Below the pieces are notes generated by a model, which made no database searches, was not told the DNA's origin, and saw nothing but the letters and a program-made list of their open reading frames with translations. Source: Hydractinia symbiolongicarpus (taxonomy: Eukaryota > Cnidaria > Hydrozoa > Anthoathecata > Hydractiniidae). Taken from it: 64,000 bases of DNA. The position numbers and the translations under genes were made by a program. Below, in pieces: positions 1 to 13,110 of the stretch (position 1 is the stretch's first letter; each line of letters starts with the position of its first letter). The DNA lies in contig NC_079876.1 of the NCBI RefSeq assembly GCF_029227915.1, positions 37,803,828 to 37,867,827 of the forward strand, given 5' to 3'.

Positions 1-3000
1 CCTGAAGAAATAGCGACAGTTTCAGAAACTTCATTTCATTGACTTTCTAACTGTGTCAGTCCGTTTGAGTTACAACGGTTGCGTCACATATTCGTACCAA
101 CATGAATTTAGCAATATTTTTCTGATATTACTAGGTTGCATCGACTTTAACAATTAAACGATTTACTGTGGGACTTAATTGAACTAACTTTGGACTGTGA
201 CCTGATAAATGGGATAAATGAGAAAATTGGAATTCAAAAAAAAACATTCTTCTTAATTTGACATGATTGCCGGAACTCAGCGATTACACCGGCCGATGTG
301 GTAGCACTTCAATTCAAAATTAAGATAAAAAACTCATTTTTTGCTGAGGGACCAATCCTAGCCGTTAGCGCGCGCTGAAGAAATAGTGACAGTTTCAAAA
401 ACTACATTTCACTGACTTTCTAACGGTGTCAGTCCGTTTGAGTTTAAACGGTTGGGTCACATATTCGTACCAACATGTATTTAGCGATATTCATCTGACA
501 TTACTAGGTTGCATCGCTTTTAACAGTGAATTGATTGACTGTGGGACTTAATTGAACTAACTTTGGACTGTGACCTGATTAATGTGATAAATGAGAAAAT
601 TGGAATTCAAGATAAAACATTCTTCTTAATTTGACATGATTGCCGGAACTCAGCGATTACACCGGCCGTTGTGGTGGCGCCTCAATTCAAAATAAATATA
701 AAAAACTCATTTTTTGCTGAGGGACCAATCCTAGCCGTTAGCGCGCGCTGAAGAAATAGTGACAGTTTCAAAAACTACATTTCCTTGACTTTCTAACGGT
801 GTCAGTCCGTTTAAGTTTCAACGGTTTGGTCATATATTCGTACCAACATGTATTTAGCGATATTCATCTGATATTACTAGGTTGCACCTCTTTTAACAGT
901 GAAACGATTGACTGTGGGACTTAATTGAACTAACATTTGACTGTGACCTGATAAATGTGATAAATGAAAAAAATTGACTCCATGAAATAGCATTCGTCTT
1001 AATTTGACATGGTTGCCGAAACTCAGCGACTACACTTGGCGCTGTGGTAGCGCTTCATTTAAGAATTAAGATGAAAAGTCATTTTTTTACTGTGGGACCA
1101 ATCCTAGCCGTTATCGCGCGCTGAAGAAATAGCGACAGTTTTAAAAACTACATTTCATTGACTTTCTAACGGTGTCAGTCCGTTTGAGTTTTAACGGTTG
1201 GGTCACATATTCGTACCAACATGTATTTAGCGATATTTTTCCGATATTACTAGGTTGCATCGCCTTTAACAATGAAACGATTGACTGTGGGACTTAATTG
1301 AACTAACTTTGGACTGTGACCTGATGAATGTGATAAATAAGACAATTGGACTCCAAGAAAAAAACATTGTTCTTAACTTGACATGATTGCCGAAACTCAG
1401 CGACTACACTTGGCGCTGTGGTGGCGCTTCATTTAAGAATTAAGATGAAAAAGTCATTTTTTTACTGTGGGACAAATCCTAGCCGTTATCGCGCGCTGAA
1501 GAAATAGCGACAGTTTCAAAAACTACATTTCATTGACTTTTTAACAGTATCAATCCGTTTGAGTTACAACGCTTGAGTCACATATTCGTTATGGCTTTTA
1601 ACAGTAAATTGATTGACTGTGGGACTTAATTGAACTAACTTTGGACTGTGACCTGATTAATGTGATAAATGAGAAAATTGGACTCGAAGAAAAAACATTG
1701 TTCTTAATTTGACATGATTGCCGAAACCCAGTGACTACATTTGGCGCTGTGGTAGCGCTTCATTTAAGAATTAAGATGAAAAAGTCATTTTTTTACTGTG
1801 GGACCAATCCTAGCCGTTATCGCGCGCTGAAGAAATAGCGACAGTTTTAAAAACTACATTTCATTGACTTTTTAACAGTATCAATCCGTTTGAGTTACAA
1901 CGGTTGCGTCACATATTCGTACCAACATGAATTTAGCGATATTTTTCTGATATTACTAAGTTGCATCGCCTTTAACAATGAAACGATTGACTGTGGGACT
2001 TAATTGAACTAACTTTGGACTGTGACCTGATGAATGTGATAAATGAGACAATTGGACTCCAAGAAATAACATTGTTCTTAATTTGACATGATTGCCGAAA
2101 CTCAGCGACTACACTGGTCGCTGTGGTAGCGCTTCATTTAAGAATTAACATGAAAAAGTCATTTTTTTACTGTGGGACCAATCCTAGCCGTTATCGCGCG
2201 TTGAAGAAATAGCGACAGTTTCAAAAACTACATTTCATTGACTTTTTAACAGTATCAATCCGTTTGAGTTACAACGCTTGAGTCACATATTCCTACCAAC
2301 ATGTATTTCTTGATATTTTTCAGGTATTACTAAGTTGTATGGCTTTTAACAGCGAAACGATTGACTGTGGGAATTAATTGAACTGAGTATGGACTGTGAC
2401 CTTATAAATATAAAAGTGAGACAATTGGACTCCAAGAAAAAACATTGTTCTTAATTTGACATGATTGCCGAAACTCAGCGACTACACTGGTCGCTGTGGT
2501 AGCGCTTCATTTAAGAATGAACATGAAAAAGTCATTTTTTTACTGTGGGACCAATCCTAGCCGTTATCGCGCGCTGAAGAAATAGCGACAGTTTCAAAAA
2601 CTACATTTCATTGACTTTCTAACAGTGTCAGTCCGTTTGAGTTTTAACGGTTGGGTCACATATTCGTACCAACATGTATTTAGCGATATTTTTCCGATAT
2701 TACTAGGTTGCATCGCCTTTCACAATGAAACGATTGACTGTGGGACTTAATTGAACTAACTTTGGACTGTGACCTGATGAATGTGATAAATGAGACAATT
2801 GGACTCCAAGAAAAAATATTCTTCTTAATTTGACATGATTGCCAAAATTCAGCGATTATACTGGGCGCTGTGGTAGCGCTTCATTTAAGAATTAAGATAA
2901 GAAAGTCATATTTTACCGTGGAACCAATCCTAGCCGTTATCTCGCGCTGAAAAAAAAGCGACAGTTTCAAAAACTATATTTCATTGACTTTCTAACGGTG

Positions 3001-3300
3001 TCAGTCCGTTTGAGTTTAAACGGTTGGGTCACATATTCGTACCAACATGTATTTAGCGATATTCATCTGACATTACTAGGTTGCATCGCTTTTAACAGTG
3101 AAACGATTGACTGTGGGACTTAATTGAACTAACTTTAGACTATGACCTGATGAATGTGATAAATGAGACAATTGGACTCCAAGAAATAACATTGTTTTTA
3201 ATTTGACATGATTGCCGAAACTTAGCGACTACACTGGTCGCTGTGGTAGCGCTTCATTTAAGAATTAACATGAAAAAGTCATTTTTTTACTGTGGGACCA
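1..3300 (+). repeat. 373-bp satellite array, mixed monomers
   Basis: Tandem monomers of about 373 bp. The landmark GCCGTTA begins at 361, 734, 1107 and 1482, giving spacings of 373, 373 and 375. Taking that landmark as position 0, each monomer carries in order a CpG-rich box (0-20), CACATATTCG near +97, ATTACTAGG near +139, a first GTGGGAC near +180, CAATTGGACTCC near +236, TTGACATGATTGCC near +268, a GCGCT-GTGGT-AGCGC hairpin near +305 and a second GTGGGAC near +358. Monomers here differ from one another more than those in the HOR blocks downstream. One has lost about 43 bp near 1,589, so the next landmark comes after only 331 bp. No gene is visible; open frames are short and repeat with the monomer. 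Confidence 0.97.
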
Positions 3301-4724
3301 ATCCTAGCCGTTATCGCGCGCTGAAGAAATAGCGACAGTTACAAAAACTACATTTCATTGACTTTCTAACGGTTTCAGTCCGTTTGAGTTTTAACGGTTG
3401 GGTCACATATTCGTACCAGCATGTATTTAGCGAAATTTTTCCGATATTACTAGGTTGCATCGCCTTTAACAATGAAACGATTGACTGTGGGATTAATTGA
3501 ACTAACTTTGGACTGTGACCTGATGAATGTGATAAATGAGACAATTGGACTCCAAGAAAAAACATTGTTCTTAATTTGACATGATTGCCGAAACTCAGCG
3601 ACTACACTGGTCGCTGTGGTAGCGCTTCATTTAAGAATGAACATGAAAAAGTCATTTTTTTACTGTGGGACCAATGCTAGCTGTTATCGCGCGCTGAAGA
3701 AATAGCGACAGTTTCAAAAACTACATTTCATTGACTTTCTAACAGTGTCAGTCCGTTTGAGTTTTAACGGTTGGGTCACATATTCGTACCAACATGTATT
3801 TAGCGATATTTTTCCGATATTACTAGGTTGCATCGCCTTTCACAATGAAACGATTGACTGTGGGACTTAATTGAACTAACTTTGGACTGTGACCTGATGA
3901 ATGTGATAAATGAGACAATTGGACTCCAAGAAGAAATATTCTTCTTAATTTGACATGATTGCCAAAATTCAGCGATTATACTGGGCGCTGTGGTAGCGCT
4001 TCATTTAAGAATTTAGATAAGAAAGTCATATTTTACCGTGGGACCAATCCTAGCCGTTATCTGGCGCTGAAAAAAAAGCGACAGTTTCAAAAACTATATT
4101 TCATTGACTTTCTAACGGTGTCAGTCCGTTTGAGTTTAAACGGTTGGGTCACATATTCCTACCAACATGTATTTCTTAATATTTTTCAGGTATTACTAAG
4201 TTGTATGGCTTTTAACAGCGAAGCGATTGACTGTGGGAATTAATTGAACTGAGTATGGACTGTGACCTTATAAATATAAAAGTGAGACAATTGGACTCTT
4301 AGAAATAACATTCTTCTTAATTCGACATGATTGCCGAAACTCAGCGATTACACTGGGCGCTGTGGTAGCGCTTCATTCAAGAATTAAGATAAGAAAGTCA
4401 TTTTTGCTGTGGGACCAATCCTAGCCTTTATTGCGCCCTGAAGAAATAGCGACAGTTTCAAAAACTACATTTCATTGACTTTCTAACGGTGTCAGTCCGT
4501 TTGAGTTACAACGGTTGCGTCACATATTCGTACCACCATGGATTTAGCGATATTTTTCTGATATTACTAGGTTGCATCGCCTTTAACAATGAAATGATTG
4601 ACTGTGGGACTTAATTGAACTAACTTTGGACTGTGACCTGATGAATGTGATAAATGAGACAATTGGACTCCAAGAGAAAACATTGTTTTTAATTTGACAT
4701 GATTGCCGAAACTCAGCGACTACA

Positions 4725-5186
4725 TGTATGCAAATTTTAATTATTGTCCCTTAGTTTGGCATTTCTCTTCTTCGAAATCTCTATTGAAAATTGAAAAACT
4801 CCACAACAGGGCTTTAAGTTTTATTCATGATGACCCAAGACCAGTTGATTGCCTCCCAAATAAACATTATATGGAATTACTAAGGCACAGATATTTATGC
4901 ATAGAAATATTTAAAATTCGGAGAAACATCAGTCCTTCTTTCATGAAAGATATTTTCCTTTTTGAGGAAACTGATAGGCCAGTAAGAAGTCAAAACATGA
5001 ACAACCATCAGTGTAAAAACAAGAGCCTTTGGTCTAAACAGTTTGCGATGTTTAGCCCCAAAAGTTTGGAATAAACTTCCTTTTCATACGAAGAGTTGCA
5101 AAGATCTAGTTAAATTTAAGCAAATGATTAAAAAATGGAATGGCTCTCACTGTTCATGCACAGAGTGTCGGCAACTGATTCCATAA
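4725..5186 (+). pseudogene. LINE reverse transcriptase C-terminal remnant, frameshifted, copy 1
   Basis: The frame reading NFNYCPLVWHF from about 4,733, followed by KIEKLHNRAL and ELLRHRYLCIEIFKI, matches the region just after the RT palm in CR1/Jockey-type ORF2 proteins. A single-base frameshift lies near 5,026-5,030. Past it the correct frame reads LAPKVWNKLP and continues to a C-terminal Cys cluster, CSCTEC (5151-5168), and a TAA at 5184-5186; in the upstream frame translation stops early at 5074. The catalytic palm and the YxDD motif are absent because the fragment starts downstream of them. An open frame can be extended leftward into the satellite from a TTG at 4703, but that is fortuitous. 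Non-functional. Confidence 0.9.
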
Positions 5187-5381
5187 CTTGCGTAATCAAT
5201 ACGAAAATGGCAGAGGGGGAATGTTTATCCTTTATTTATTATTTATTCATTATTTATTTATTATAGTTTTCATCTAAATTGTAAATATATAAAAATATTT
5301 GGTTGGTTTTGATTAGTTTTTTGCAAAATATTACTTTTTTTAAAGAACTATTGTATATAATAACCCACGGTAAATAAATTA

Positions 5382-5410
<29 letters not shown>
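4725..5410 (+). mobile_element. 5'-truncated LINE 3' end, copy 1
   Basis: A 686-bp non-LTR retrotransposon 3' end lies between satellite sequence ending GCGACTACA and satellite resuming TTTGGCGCTG. An uninterrupted monomer near 1,735 reads GTGACTACATTTGGCGCTG, so the two flanks are contiguous at the empty site and there is no clear target-site duplication. In order the fragment holds the C-terminal part of a reverse transcriptase ORF (to 5186), an AT-rich 3' UTR (5187-5381) and seven AATC units plus a final A (5382-5410). Simple-repeat tails of this kind and heavy 5' truncation are typical of CR1/Jockey-type LINEs. It cannot be autonomous. Confidence 0.93.
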
Positions 5411-5412
<2 letters not shown>

Positions 5413-8400
5413 TGGCGCTGTGGTAGCGCTTCATTTAAGAATTAAGATAAAAAAGTCATTTTTTACTGTGGGACCAATCCTAGCCGTTATCGCGCGCTGA
5501 AGAAATAGCGACAGTTACAAAAACTACATTTCATTGACTTTCTAACGGTTTCAGTCCGTTTGAGTTTTAACGGTTGGGTCACATATTCGTACCAGCATGT
5601 ATTTAGCGATATTTTTCCGATATTACTAGGTTGCATCGCCTTTAACAAAAAAACGATTGACTTGGGACTTAATTGAACTAACTTTGGACTGTGACCTGAT
5701 GAATGTGATAAATGAGACAATTGGACTCCAAGAAATAACATTGTTCTTAATTTGACATGATTGCCGAAACTTAGCGACTACACTGGTCGCTGTGGTAGCG
5801 CTTCATTTAAGAATTAACATGAAAAAGTCATTTTTTTACTGTGGGACCAATCCTAGCCGTTATCGCGCGTTGAAGAAATAGCGACAGTTTCAAAAACTAC
5901 ATTTCATTGACTTTTTAACAGTATCAATCCGTTTGAGTTACAACGCTTGAGTCACATATTCCTACCAACATGTATTTCTTGATATTTTTCAGGTATTACT
6001 AAGTTGTATGGCTTTTAACAGCGAAACGATTGACTGTGGGAATTAATTGAACTGAGTATGGACTGTGACCTTATAAATATAAAAGTGAGACAATTGGACT
6101 CCAAGAAAAAACATTGTTCTTAATTTGACATGATTGCCGAAACTCAGCGACTACACTGGTCGCTGTGGTAGCGCTTCATTTAAGAATGAACATGAAAAAG
6201 TCATTTTTTTACTGTGGGACCAATCCTAGCCGTTATCGCGCGCTGAAGAAATAGCGACAGTTTCAAAAACTACATTTCATTGACTTTCTAACAGTGTCAG
6301 TCCGTTTGAGTTTTAACGGTTGGGTCACATATTCGTACCAACATGTATTTAGCGATATTCATCTGACATTACTAGGTTGCATCGCTTTTAACAGTGAAAC
6401 GATTGACTGTGGGACTTAATTGAACTAACTTTAGACTATGACCTGATGAATGTGATAAATGAGACAATTGGACTCCAAGAAATAACATTGTTTTTAATTT
6501 GACATGATTGCCAAAACTTAGCGACTACACTGGTCGCTGTGGTAGCGCTTCATTTAAGAATTAACATGAAAAAGTCATTTTTTTACTGTGGGACCAATCC
6601 TAGCCGTTATCGCGCGCTGAAGAAATAGCGACAGTTACAAAAACTACATTTCATTGACTTTCTAACGGTTTCAGTCCGTTTGAGTTTTAACGGTTGGGTC
6701 ACATATTCGTACCAGCATGTATTTAGCGATATTTTTCCGATATTACTAGGTTGCATCGCCTTTAACAATGAAACGATTGACTGTGGGATTAATTGAACTA
6801 ACTTTGGACTGTGACCTGATGAATGTGATAAATGAGACAATTGGACTCCAAGAAAAAACATTGTTCTTAATTTGACATGATTGCCGAAACTCAGCGACTA
6901 CACTGGTCGCTGTGGTAGCGCTTCATTTAAGAATGAACATGAAAAAGTCATTTTTTTACTGTGGGACCAATGCTAGCTGTTATCGCGCGCTGAAGAAATA
7001 GCGACAGTTTCAAAAACTACATTTCATTGACTTTCTAACAGTGTCAGTCCGTTTGAGTTTTAACGGTTGGGTCACATATTCGTACCAACATGTATTTAGC
7101 GATATTTTTCCGATATTACTAGGTTGCATCGCCTTTCACAATGAAACGATTGACTGTGGGACTTAATTGAACTAACTTTGGACTGTGACCTGATGAATGT
7201 GATAAATGAGACAATTGGACTCCAAGAAGAAATATTCTTCTTAATTTGACATGATTGCCAAAATTCAGCGATTATACTGGGCGCTGTGGTAGCGCTTCAT
7301 TTAAGAATTTAGATAAGAAAGTCATATTTTACCGTGGGACCAATCCTAGCCGTTATCTGGCGCTGAAAAAAAAGCGACAGTTTCAAAAACTATATTTCAT
7401 TGACTTTCTAACGGTGTCAGTCCGTTTGAGTTTAAACGGTTGGGTCACATATTCCTACCAACATGTATTTCTTAATATTTTTCCGATATTACTAGGTTGC
7501 ATCGCCTTTAACAATGAAACGATTGACTGTGGGATTAATTGAACTAACTTTGGACTGTGACCTGATGAATGTGATAAATGAGACAATTGGACTCCAAGAA
7601 AAAACATTGTTCTTAATTTGACATGATTGCCGAAACTCAGCGACTACACTGGTCGCTGTGGTAGCGCTTCATTTAAGAATGAACATGAAAAAGTCATTTT
7701 TTTACTGTGGGACCAATGCTAGCTGTTATCGCGCGCTGAAGAAATAGCGACAGTTTCAAAAACTACATTTCATTGACTTTCTAACAGTGTCAGTCCGTTT
7801 GAGTTTTAACGGTTGGGTCACATATTCGTACCAACATGTATTTAGCGATATTTTTCCGATATTACTAGGTTGCATCGCCTTTCACAATGAAACGATTGAC
7901 TGTGGGACTTAATTGAACTAACTTTGGACTGTGACCTGATGAATGTGATAAATGAGACAATTGGACTCCAAGAAGAAATATTCTTCTTAATTTGACATGA
8001 TTGCCAAAATTCAGCGATTATACTGGGCGCTGTGGTAGCGCTTCATTTAAGAATTTAGATAAGAAAGTCATATTTTACCGTGGGACCAATCCTAGCCGTT
8101 ATCTGGCGCTGAAAAAAAAGCGACAGTTTCAAAAACTATATTTCATTGACTTTCTAACGGTGTCAGTCCGTTTGAGTTTCAACGGTTGGGTCACATATTC
8201 CTACCAACATGTATTTCTTAATATTTTTCAGGTATTACTAAGTTGTATGGCTTTTAACAGCGAAGCGATTGACTGTGGGAATTAATTGAACTGAGTATGG
8301 ACTGTGACCTTATAAATATAAAAGTGAGACAATTGGACTCTTAGAAATAACATTCTTCTTAATTCGACATGATTGCCGAAACTCAGCGATTACACTGGGC

Positions 8401-8766
8401 GCTGTGGTAGCGCTTCATTCAAGAATTAAGATAAGAAAGTCATTTTTGCTGTGGGACCAATCCTAGCCTTTATTGCGCCCTGAAGAAATAGCGACAGTTT
8501 CAAAAACTACATTTCATTGACTTTCTAACGGTGTCAGTCCGTTTGAGTTACAACGGTTGCGTCACATATTCGTACCACCATGGATTTAGCGATATTTTTC
8601 TGATATTACTAGGTTGCATCGCCTTTAACAATGAAATGATTGACTGTGGGACTTAATTGAACTAACTTTGGACTGTGACCTGATGAATGTGATAAATGAG
8701 ACAATTGGACTCCAAGAGAAAACATTGTTTTTAATTTGACATGATTGCCGAAACTCAGCGACTACA

Positions 8767-9228
8767 TGTATGCAAATTTTAATTATTGTCCCTTAGTTTG
8801 GCATTTCTCTTCTTCGAAATCTCTATTGAAAATTGAAAAACTCCACAACAGGGCTTTAAGTTTTATTCATGATGACCCAAGACCAGTTGATTGCCTCCCA
8901 AATAAACATTATATGGAATTACTAAGGCACAGATATTTATGCATAGAAATATTTAAAATTCGGAGAAACATCAGTCCTTCTTTCATGAAAGATATTTTCC
9001 TTTTTGAGGAAACTGATAGGCCAGTAAGAAGTCAAAACATGAACAACCATCAGTGTAAAAACAAGAGCCTTTGGTCTAAACAGTTTGCGATGTTTAGCCC
9101 CAAAAGTTTGGAATAAACTTCCTTTTCATACGAAGAGTTGCAAAGATCTAGTTAAATTTAAGCAAATGATTAAAAAATGGAATGGCTCTCACTGTTCATG
9201 CACAGAGTGTCGGCAACTGATTCCATAA
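8767..9228 (+). pseudogene. LINE reverse transcriptase C-terminal remnant, copy 2
   Basis: Same coding remnant as copy 1, with the same frameshift (here near 9,068-9,072), the Cys cluster downstream in the shifted frame, and a TAA at 9226-9228. The unshifted frame stops at 9116. Sharing the frameshift shows it was fixed before amplification. Confidence 0.88.
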
Positions 9229-9423
9229 CTTGCGTAATCAATACGAAAATGGCAGAGGGGGAATGTTTATCCTTTATTTATTATTTATTCATTATTTATT
9301 TATTATAGTTTTCATCTAAATTGTAAATATATAAAAATATTTGGTTGGTTTTGATTAGTTTTTTGCAAAATATTACTTTTTTTAAAGAACTATTGTATAT
9401 AATAACCCACGGTAAATAAATTA

Positions 9424-9452
<29 letters not shown>
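8767..9452 (+). mobile_element. 5'-truncated LINE 3' end, copy 2
   Basis: Same 686-bp fragment as copy 1, displaced by 4,042 bp, with identical left and right junctions to the satellite and the same AATC tail length. I see no difference from copy 1 by eye. It belongs to the subfamily reading TGTATGCAAAT at its left end (copies 1-3). Identical truncation points indicate multiplication with the satellite unit rather than independent retrotransposition. Confidence 0.93.
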
Positions 9453-9454
<2 letters not shown>

Positions 9455-12062
9455 TGGCGCTGTGGTAGCGCTTCATTTAAGAATTAAGATAAAAAAGTCA
9501 TTTTTTACTGTGGGACCAATCCTAGCCGTTATCGCGCGCTGAAGAAATAGCGACAGTTACAAAAACTACATTTCATTGACTTTCTAACGGTTTCAGTCCG
9601 TTTGAGTTTTAACGGTTGGGTCACATATTCGTACCAGCATGTATTTAGCGATATTTTTCCGATATTACTAGGTTGCATCGCCTTTAACAAAAAAACGATT
9701 GACTTGGGACTTAATTGAACTAACTTTGGACTGTGACCTGATGAATGTGATAAATGAGACAATTGGACTCCAAGAAATAACATTGTTCTTAATTTGACAT
9801 GATTGCCGAAACTTAGAGACTACACTGGTCGCTGTGGTAGCGCTTCATTTAAGAATTAACATGAAAAAGTCATTTTTTTACTGTGGGACCAATCCTAGCC
9901 GTTATCGCGCGTTGAAGAAATAGCGACAGTTTCAAAAACTACATTTCATTGACTTTCTAACAGTGTCAGTCCGTTTGAGTTTTAACGGTTGGGTCACATA
10001 TTCGTACCAACATGTATTTAGCGATATTTTTCCGATATTACTAGGTTGCATCGCCTTTCACAATGAAACGATTGACTGTGGGACTTAATTGAACTAACTT
10101 TGGACTGTGACCTGATGAATGTGATAAATGAGACAATTGGACTCCAAGAAAAAATATTCTTCTTAATTTGACATGATTGCCAAAATTCAGCGATTATACT
10201 GGGCGCTGTGGTAGCGCTTCATTTAAGAATTAAGATAAGAAAGTCATATTTTACCGTGGAACCAATCCTAGCCGTTATCTCGCGCTGAAAAAAAAGCGAC
10301 AGTTTCAAAAACTATATTTCATTGACTTTCTAACGGTGTCAGTGCGTTTGAGTTTAAACGGTTGGGTCACATATTCGTACCAACATGTATTTAGCGATAT
10401 TCATCTGACATTACTAGGTTGCATCGCTTTTAACAGTGAAACGATTGACTGTGGGACTTAATTGAACTAACTTTAGACTATGACCTGATGAATGTGATAA
10501 ATGAGACAATTGGACTCCAAGAAATAACATTGTTTTTAATTTGACATGATTGCCGAAACTTAGCGACTACACTGGTCGCTATGGTAGCGCTTCATTTAAG
10601 AATTAACATGAAAAAGTCATTTTTTTACTGTGGGACCAATCCTAGCCGTTATCGCGCGCTGAAGAAATAGCGACAGTTACAAAAACTACATTTCATTGAC
10701 TTTCTAACGGTTTCAGTCCGTTTGAGTTTTAACGGTTGGGTCACATATTCGTACCAGCATGTATTTAGCGATATTTTTCCGATATTACTAGGTTGCATCG
10801 CCTTTAACAATGAAACGATTGACTGTGGGATTAATTGAACTAACTTTGGACTGTGACCTGATGAATGTGATAAATGAGACAATTGGACTCCAAGAAAAAA
10901 CATTGTTCTTAATTTGACATGATTGCCGAAACTCAGCGACTACACTGGTCGCTGTGGTAGCGCTTCATTTAAGAATGAACATGAAAAAGTCATTTTTTTA
11001 CTGTGGGACCAATGCTAGCTGTTATCGCGCGCTGAAGAAATAGCGACAGTTTCAAAAACTACATTTCATTGACTTTCTAACAGTGTCAGTCCGTTTGAGT
11101 TTTAACGGTTGGGTCACATATTCGTACCAACATGTATTTAGCGATATTTTTCCGATATTACTAGGTTGCATCGCCTTTCACAATGAAACGATTGACTGTG
11201 GGACTTAATTGAACTAACTTTGGACTGTGACCTGATGAATGTGATAAATGAGACAATTGGACTCCAAGAAGAAATATTCTTCTTAATTTGACATGATTGC
11301 CAAAATTCAGCGATTATACTGGGCGCTGTGGTAGCGCTTCATTTAAGAATTTAGATAAGAAAGTCATATTTTACCGTGGGACCAATCCTAGCCGTTATCT
11401 GGCGCTGAAAAAAAAGCGACAGTTTCAAAAACTATATTTCATTGACTTTCTAACGGTGTCAGTCCGTTTGAGTTTAAACGGTTGGGTCACATATTCCTAC
11501 CAACATGTATTTCTTAATATTTTTCAGGTATTACTAAGTTGTATGGCTTTTAACAGCGAAGCGATTGACTGTGGGAATTAATTGAACTGAGTATGGACTG
11601 TGACCTTATAAATATAAAAGTGAGACAATTGGACTCTTAGAAATAACATTCTTCTTAATTCGACATGATTGCCGAAACTCAGCGATTACACTGGGCGCTG
11701 TGGTAGCGCTTCATTCAAGAATTAAGATAAGAAAGTCATTTTTGCTGTGGGACCAATCCTAGCCTTTATTGCGCCCTGAAGAAATAGCGACAGTTTCAAA
11801 AACTACATTTCATTGACTTTCTAACGGTGTCAGTCCGTTTGAGTTACAACGGTTGCGTCACATATTCGTACCACCATGGATTTAGCGATATTTTTCTGAT
11901 ATTACTAGGTTGCATCGCCTTTAACAATGAAATGATTGACTGTGGGACTTAATTGAACTAACTTTGGACTGTGACCTGATGAATGTGATAAATGAGACAA
12001 TTGGACTCCAAGAGAAAACATTGTTTTTAATTTGACATGATTGCCGAAACTCAGCGACTACA

Positions 12063-12524
12063 TGTATGCAAATTTTAATTATTGTCCCTTAGTTTGGCAT
12101 TTCTCTTCTTCGAAATCTCTATTGAAAATTGAAAAACTCCACAACAGGGCTTTAAGTTTTATTCATGATGACCCAAGACCAGTTGATTGCCTCCCAAATA
12201 AACATTATATGGAATTACTAAGGCACAGATATTTATGCATAGAAATATTTAAAATTCGGAGAAACATCAGTCCTTCTTTCATGAAAGATATTTTCCTTTT
12301 TGAGGAAACTGATAGGCCAGTAAGAAGTCAAAACATGAACAACCATCAGTGTAAAAACAAGAGCCTTTGGTCTAAACAGTTTGCGATGTTTAGCCCCAAA
12401 AGTTTGGAATAAACTTCCTTTTCATACGAAGAGTTGCAAAGATCTAGTTAAATTTAAGCAAATGATTAAAAAATGGAATGGCTCTCACTGTTCATGCACA
12501 GAGTGTCGGCAACTGATTCCATAA
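12063..12524 (+). pseudogene. LINE reverse transcriptase C-terminal remnant, copy 3
   Basis: Same RT C-terminal remnant as copies 1 and 2, with the shared frameshift near 12,364-12,368. The unshifted frame stops at 12412; the shifted frame ends with TAA at 12522-12524 after the CSCTEC cluster. No private stop or indel seen. Confidence 0.88.
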
Positions 12525-12719
12525 CTTGCGTAATCAATACGAAAATGGCAGAGGGGGAATGTTTATCCTTTATTTATTATTTATTCATTATTTATTTATT
12601 ATAGTTTTCATCTAAATTGTAAATATATAAAAATATTTGGTTGGTTTTGATTAGTTTTTTGCAAAATATTACTTTTTTTAAAGAACTATTGTATATAATA
12701 ACCCACGGTAAATAAATTA

Positions 12720-12748
<29 letters not shown>
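12063..12748 (+). mobile_element. 5'-truncated LINE 3' end, copy 3
   Basis: Third 686-bp copy, 3,296 bp after copy 2, with the same junctions and the same seven-unit AATC tail (ends 12748). It reads as identical to copies 1 and 2. It is the last member of this subfamily in the window; the next copies, from 26,526, carry different diagnostic substitutions. Confidence 0.93.
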
Positions 12749-12750
<2 letters not shown>

Positions 12751-13110
12751 TGGCGCTGTGGTAGCGCTTCATTTAAGAATTAAGATAAAAAAGTCATTTT
12801 TTACTGTGGGACCAATCCTAGCCGTTATCGCGCGCTGAAGAAATAGCGACAGTTACAAAAACTACATTTCATTGACTTTCTAACGGTTTCAGTCCGTTTG
12901 AGTTTTAACGGTTGGGTCACATATTCGTACCAGCATGTATTTAGCGATATTTTTCCGATATTACTAGGTTGCATCGCCTTTAACAAAAAAACGATTGACT
13001 TGGGACTTAATTGAACTAACTTTGGACTGTGACCTGATGAATGTGATAAATGAGACAATTGGACTCCAAGAAATAACATTGTTCTTAATTTGACATGATT
13101 GCCGAAACTT

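Larger units (their letters stand above)
3301..13110 (+). repeat. Composite higher-order repeat of satellite plus LINE tail
   Basis: Three near-identical higher-order units, each containing a 686-bp LINE 3' tail (starts 4725, 8767, 12063) between 373-bp monomers. Tail-to-tail distances are 4,042 and 3,296 bp. These equal 686 + 9 x 373 and 686 + 7 x 373, so the units differ by exactly one dimer (746 bp). The extra dimer lies around 7,255-8,230, where neighbouring blocks repeat at 746 bp and a hybrid monomer occurs near 7,483. The tails of the three copies read as identical by eye, which suggests recent amplification. Monomers just after copy 2 (about 9,910-10,640) resemble those at 2,570-3,300 more than those after copy 1, so the units are mosaic. 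Confidence 0.93.

Noticed and set aside
4703-5074. A 123-residue open frame as a host gene repeated in the array
   Set aside because: Its first codons are satellite starting at a TTG, the rest is the RT C-terminus of a LINE, and the true reading frame continues past a frameshift to a CSCTEC end.
5382-5410. AATC repeats as telomere-like or independent microsatellite
   Set aside because: They occur only at the 3' end of each LINE tail, with matching lengths within subfamilies, as expected for a LINE terminal repeat.
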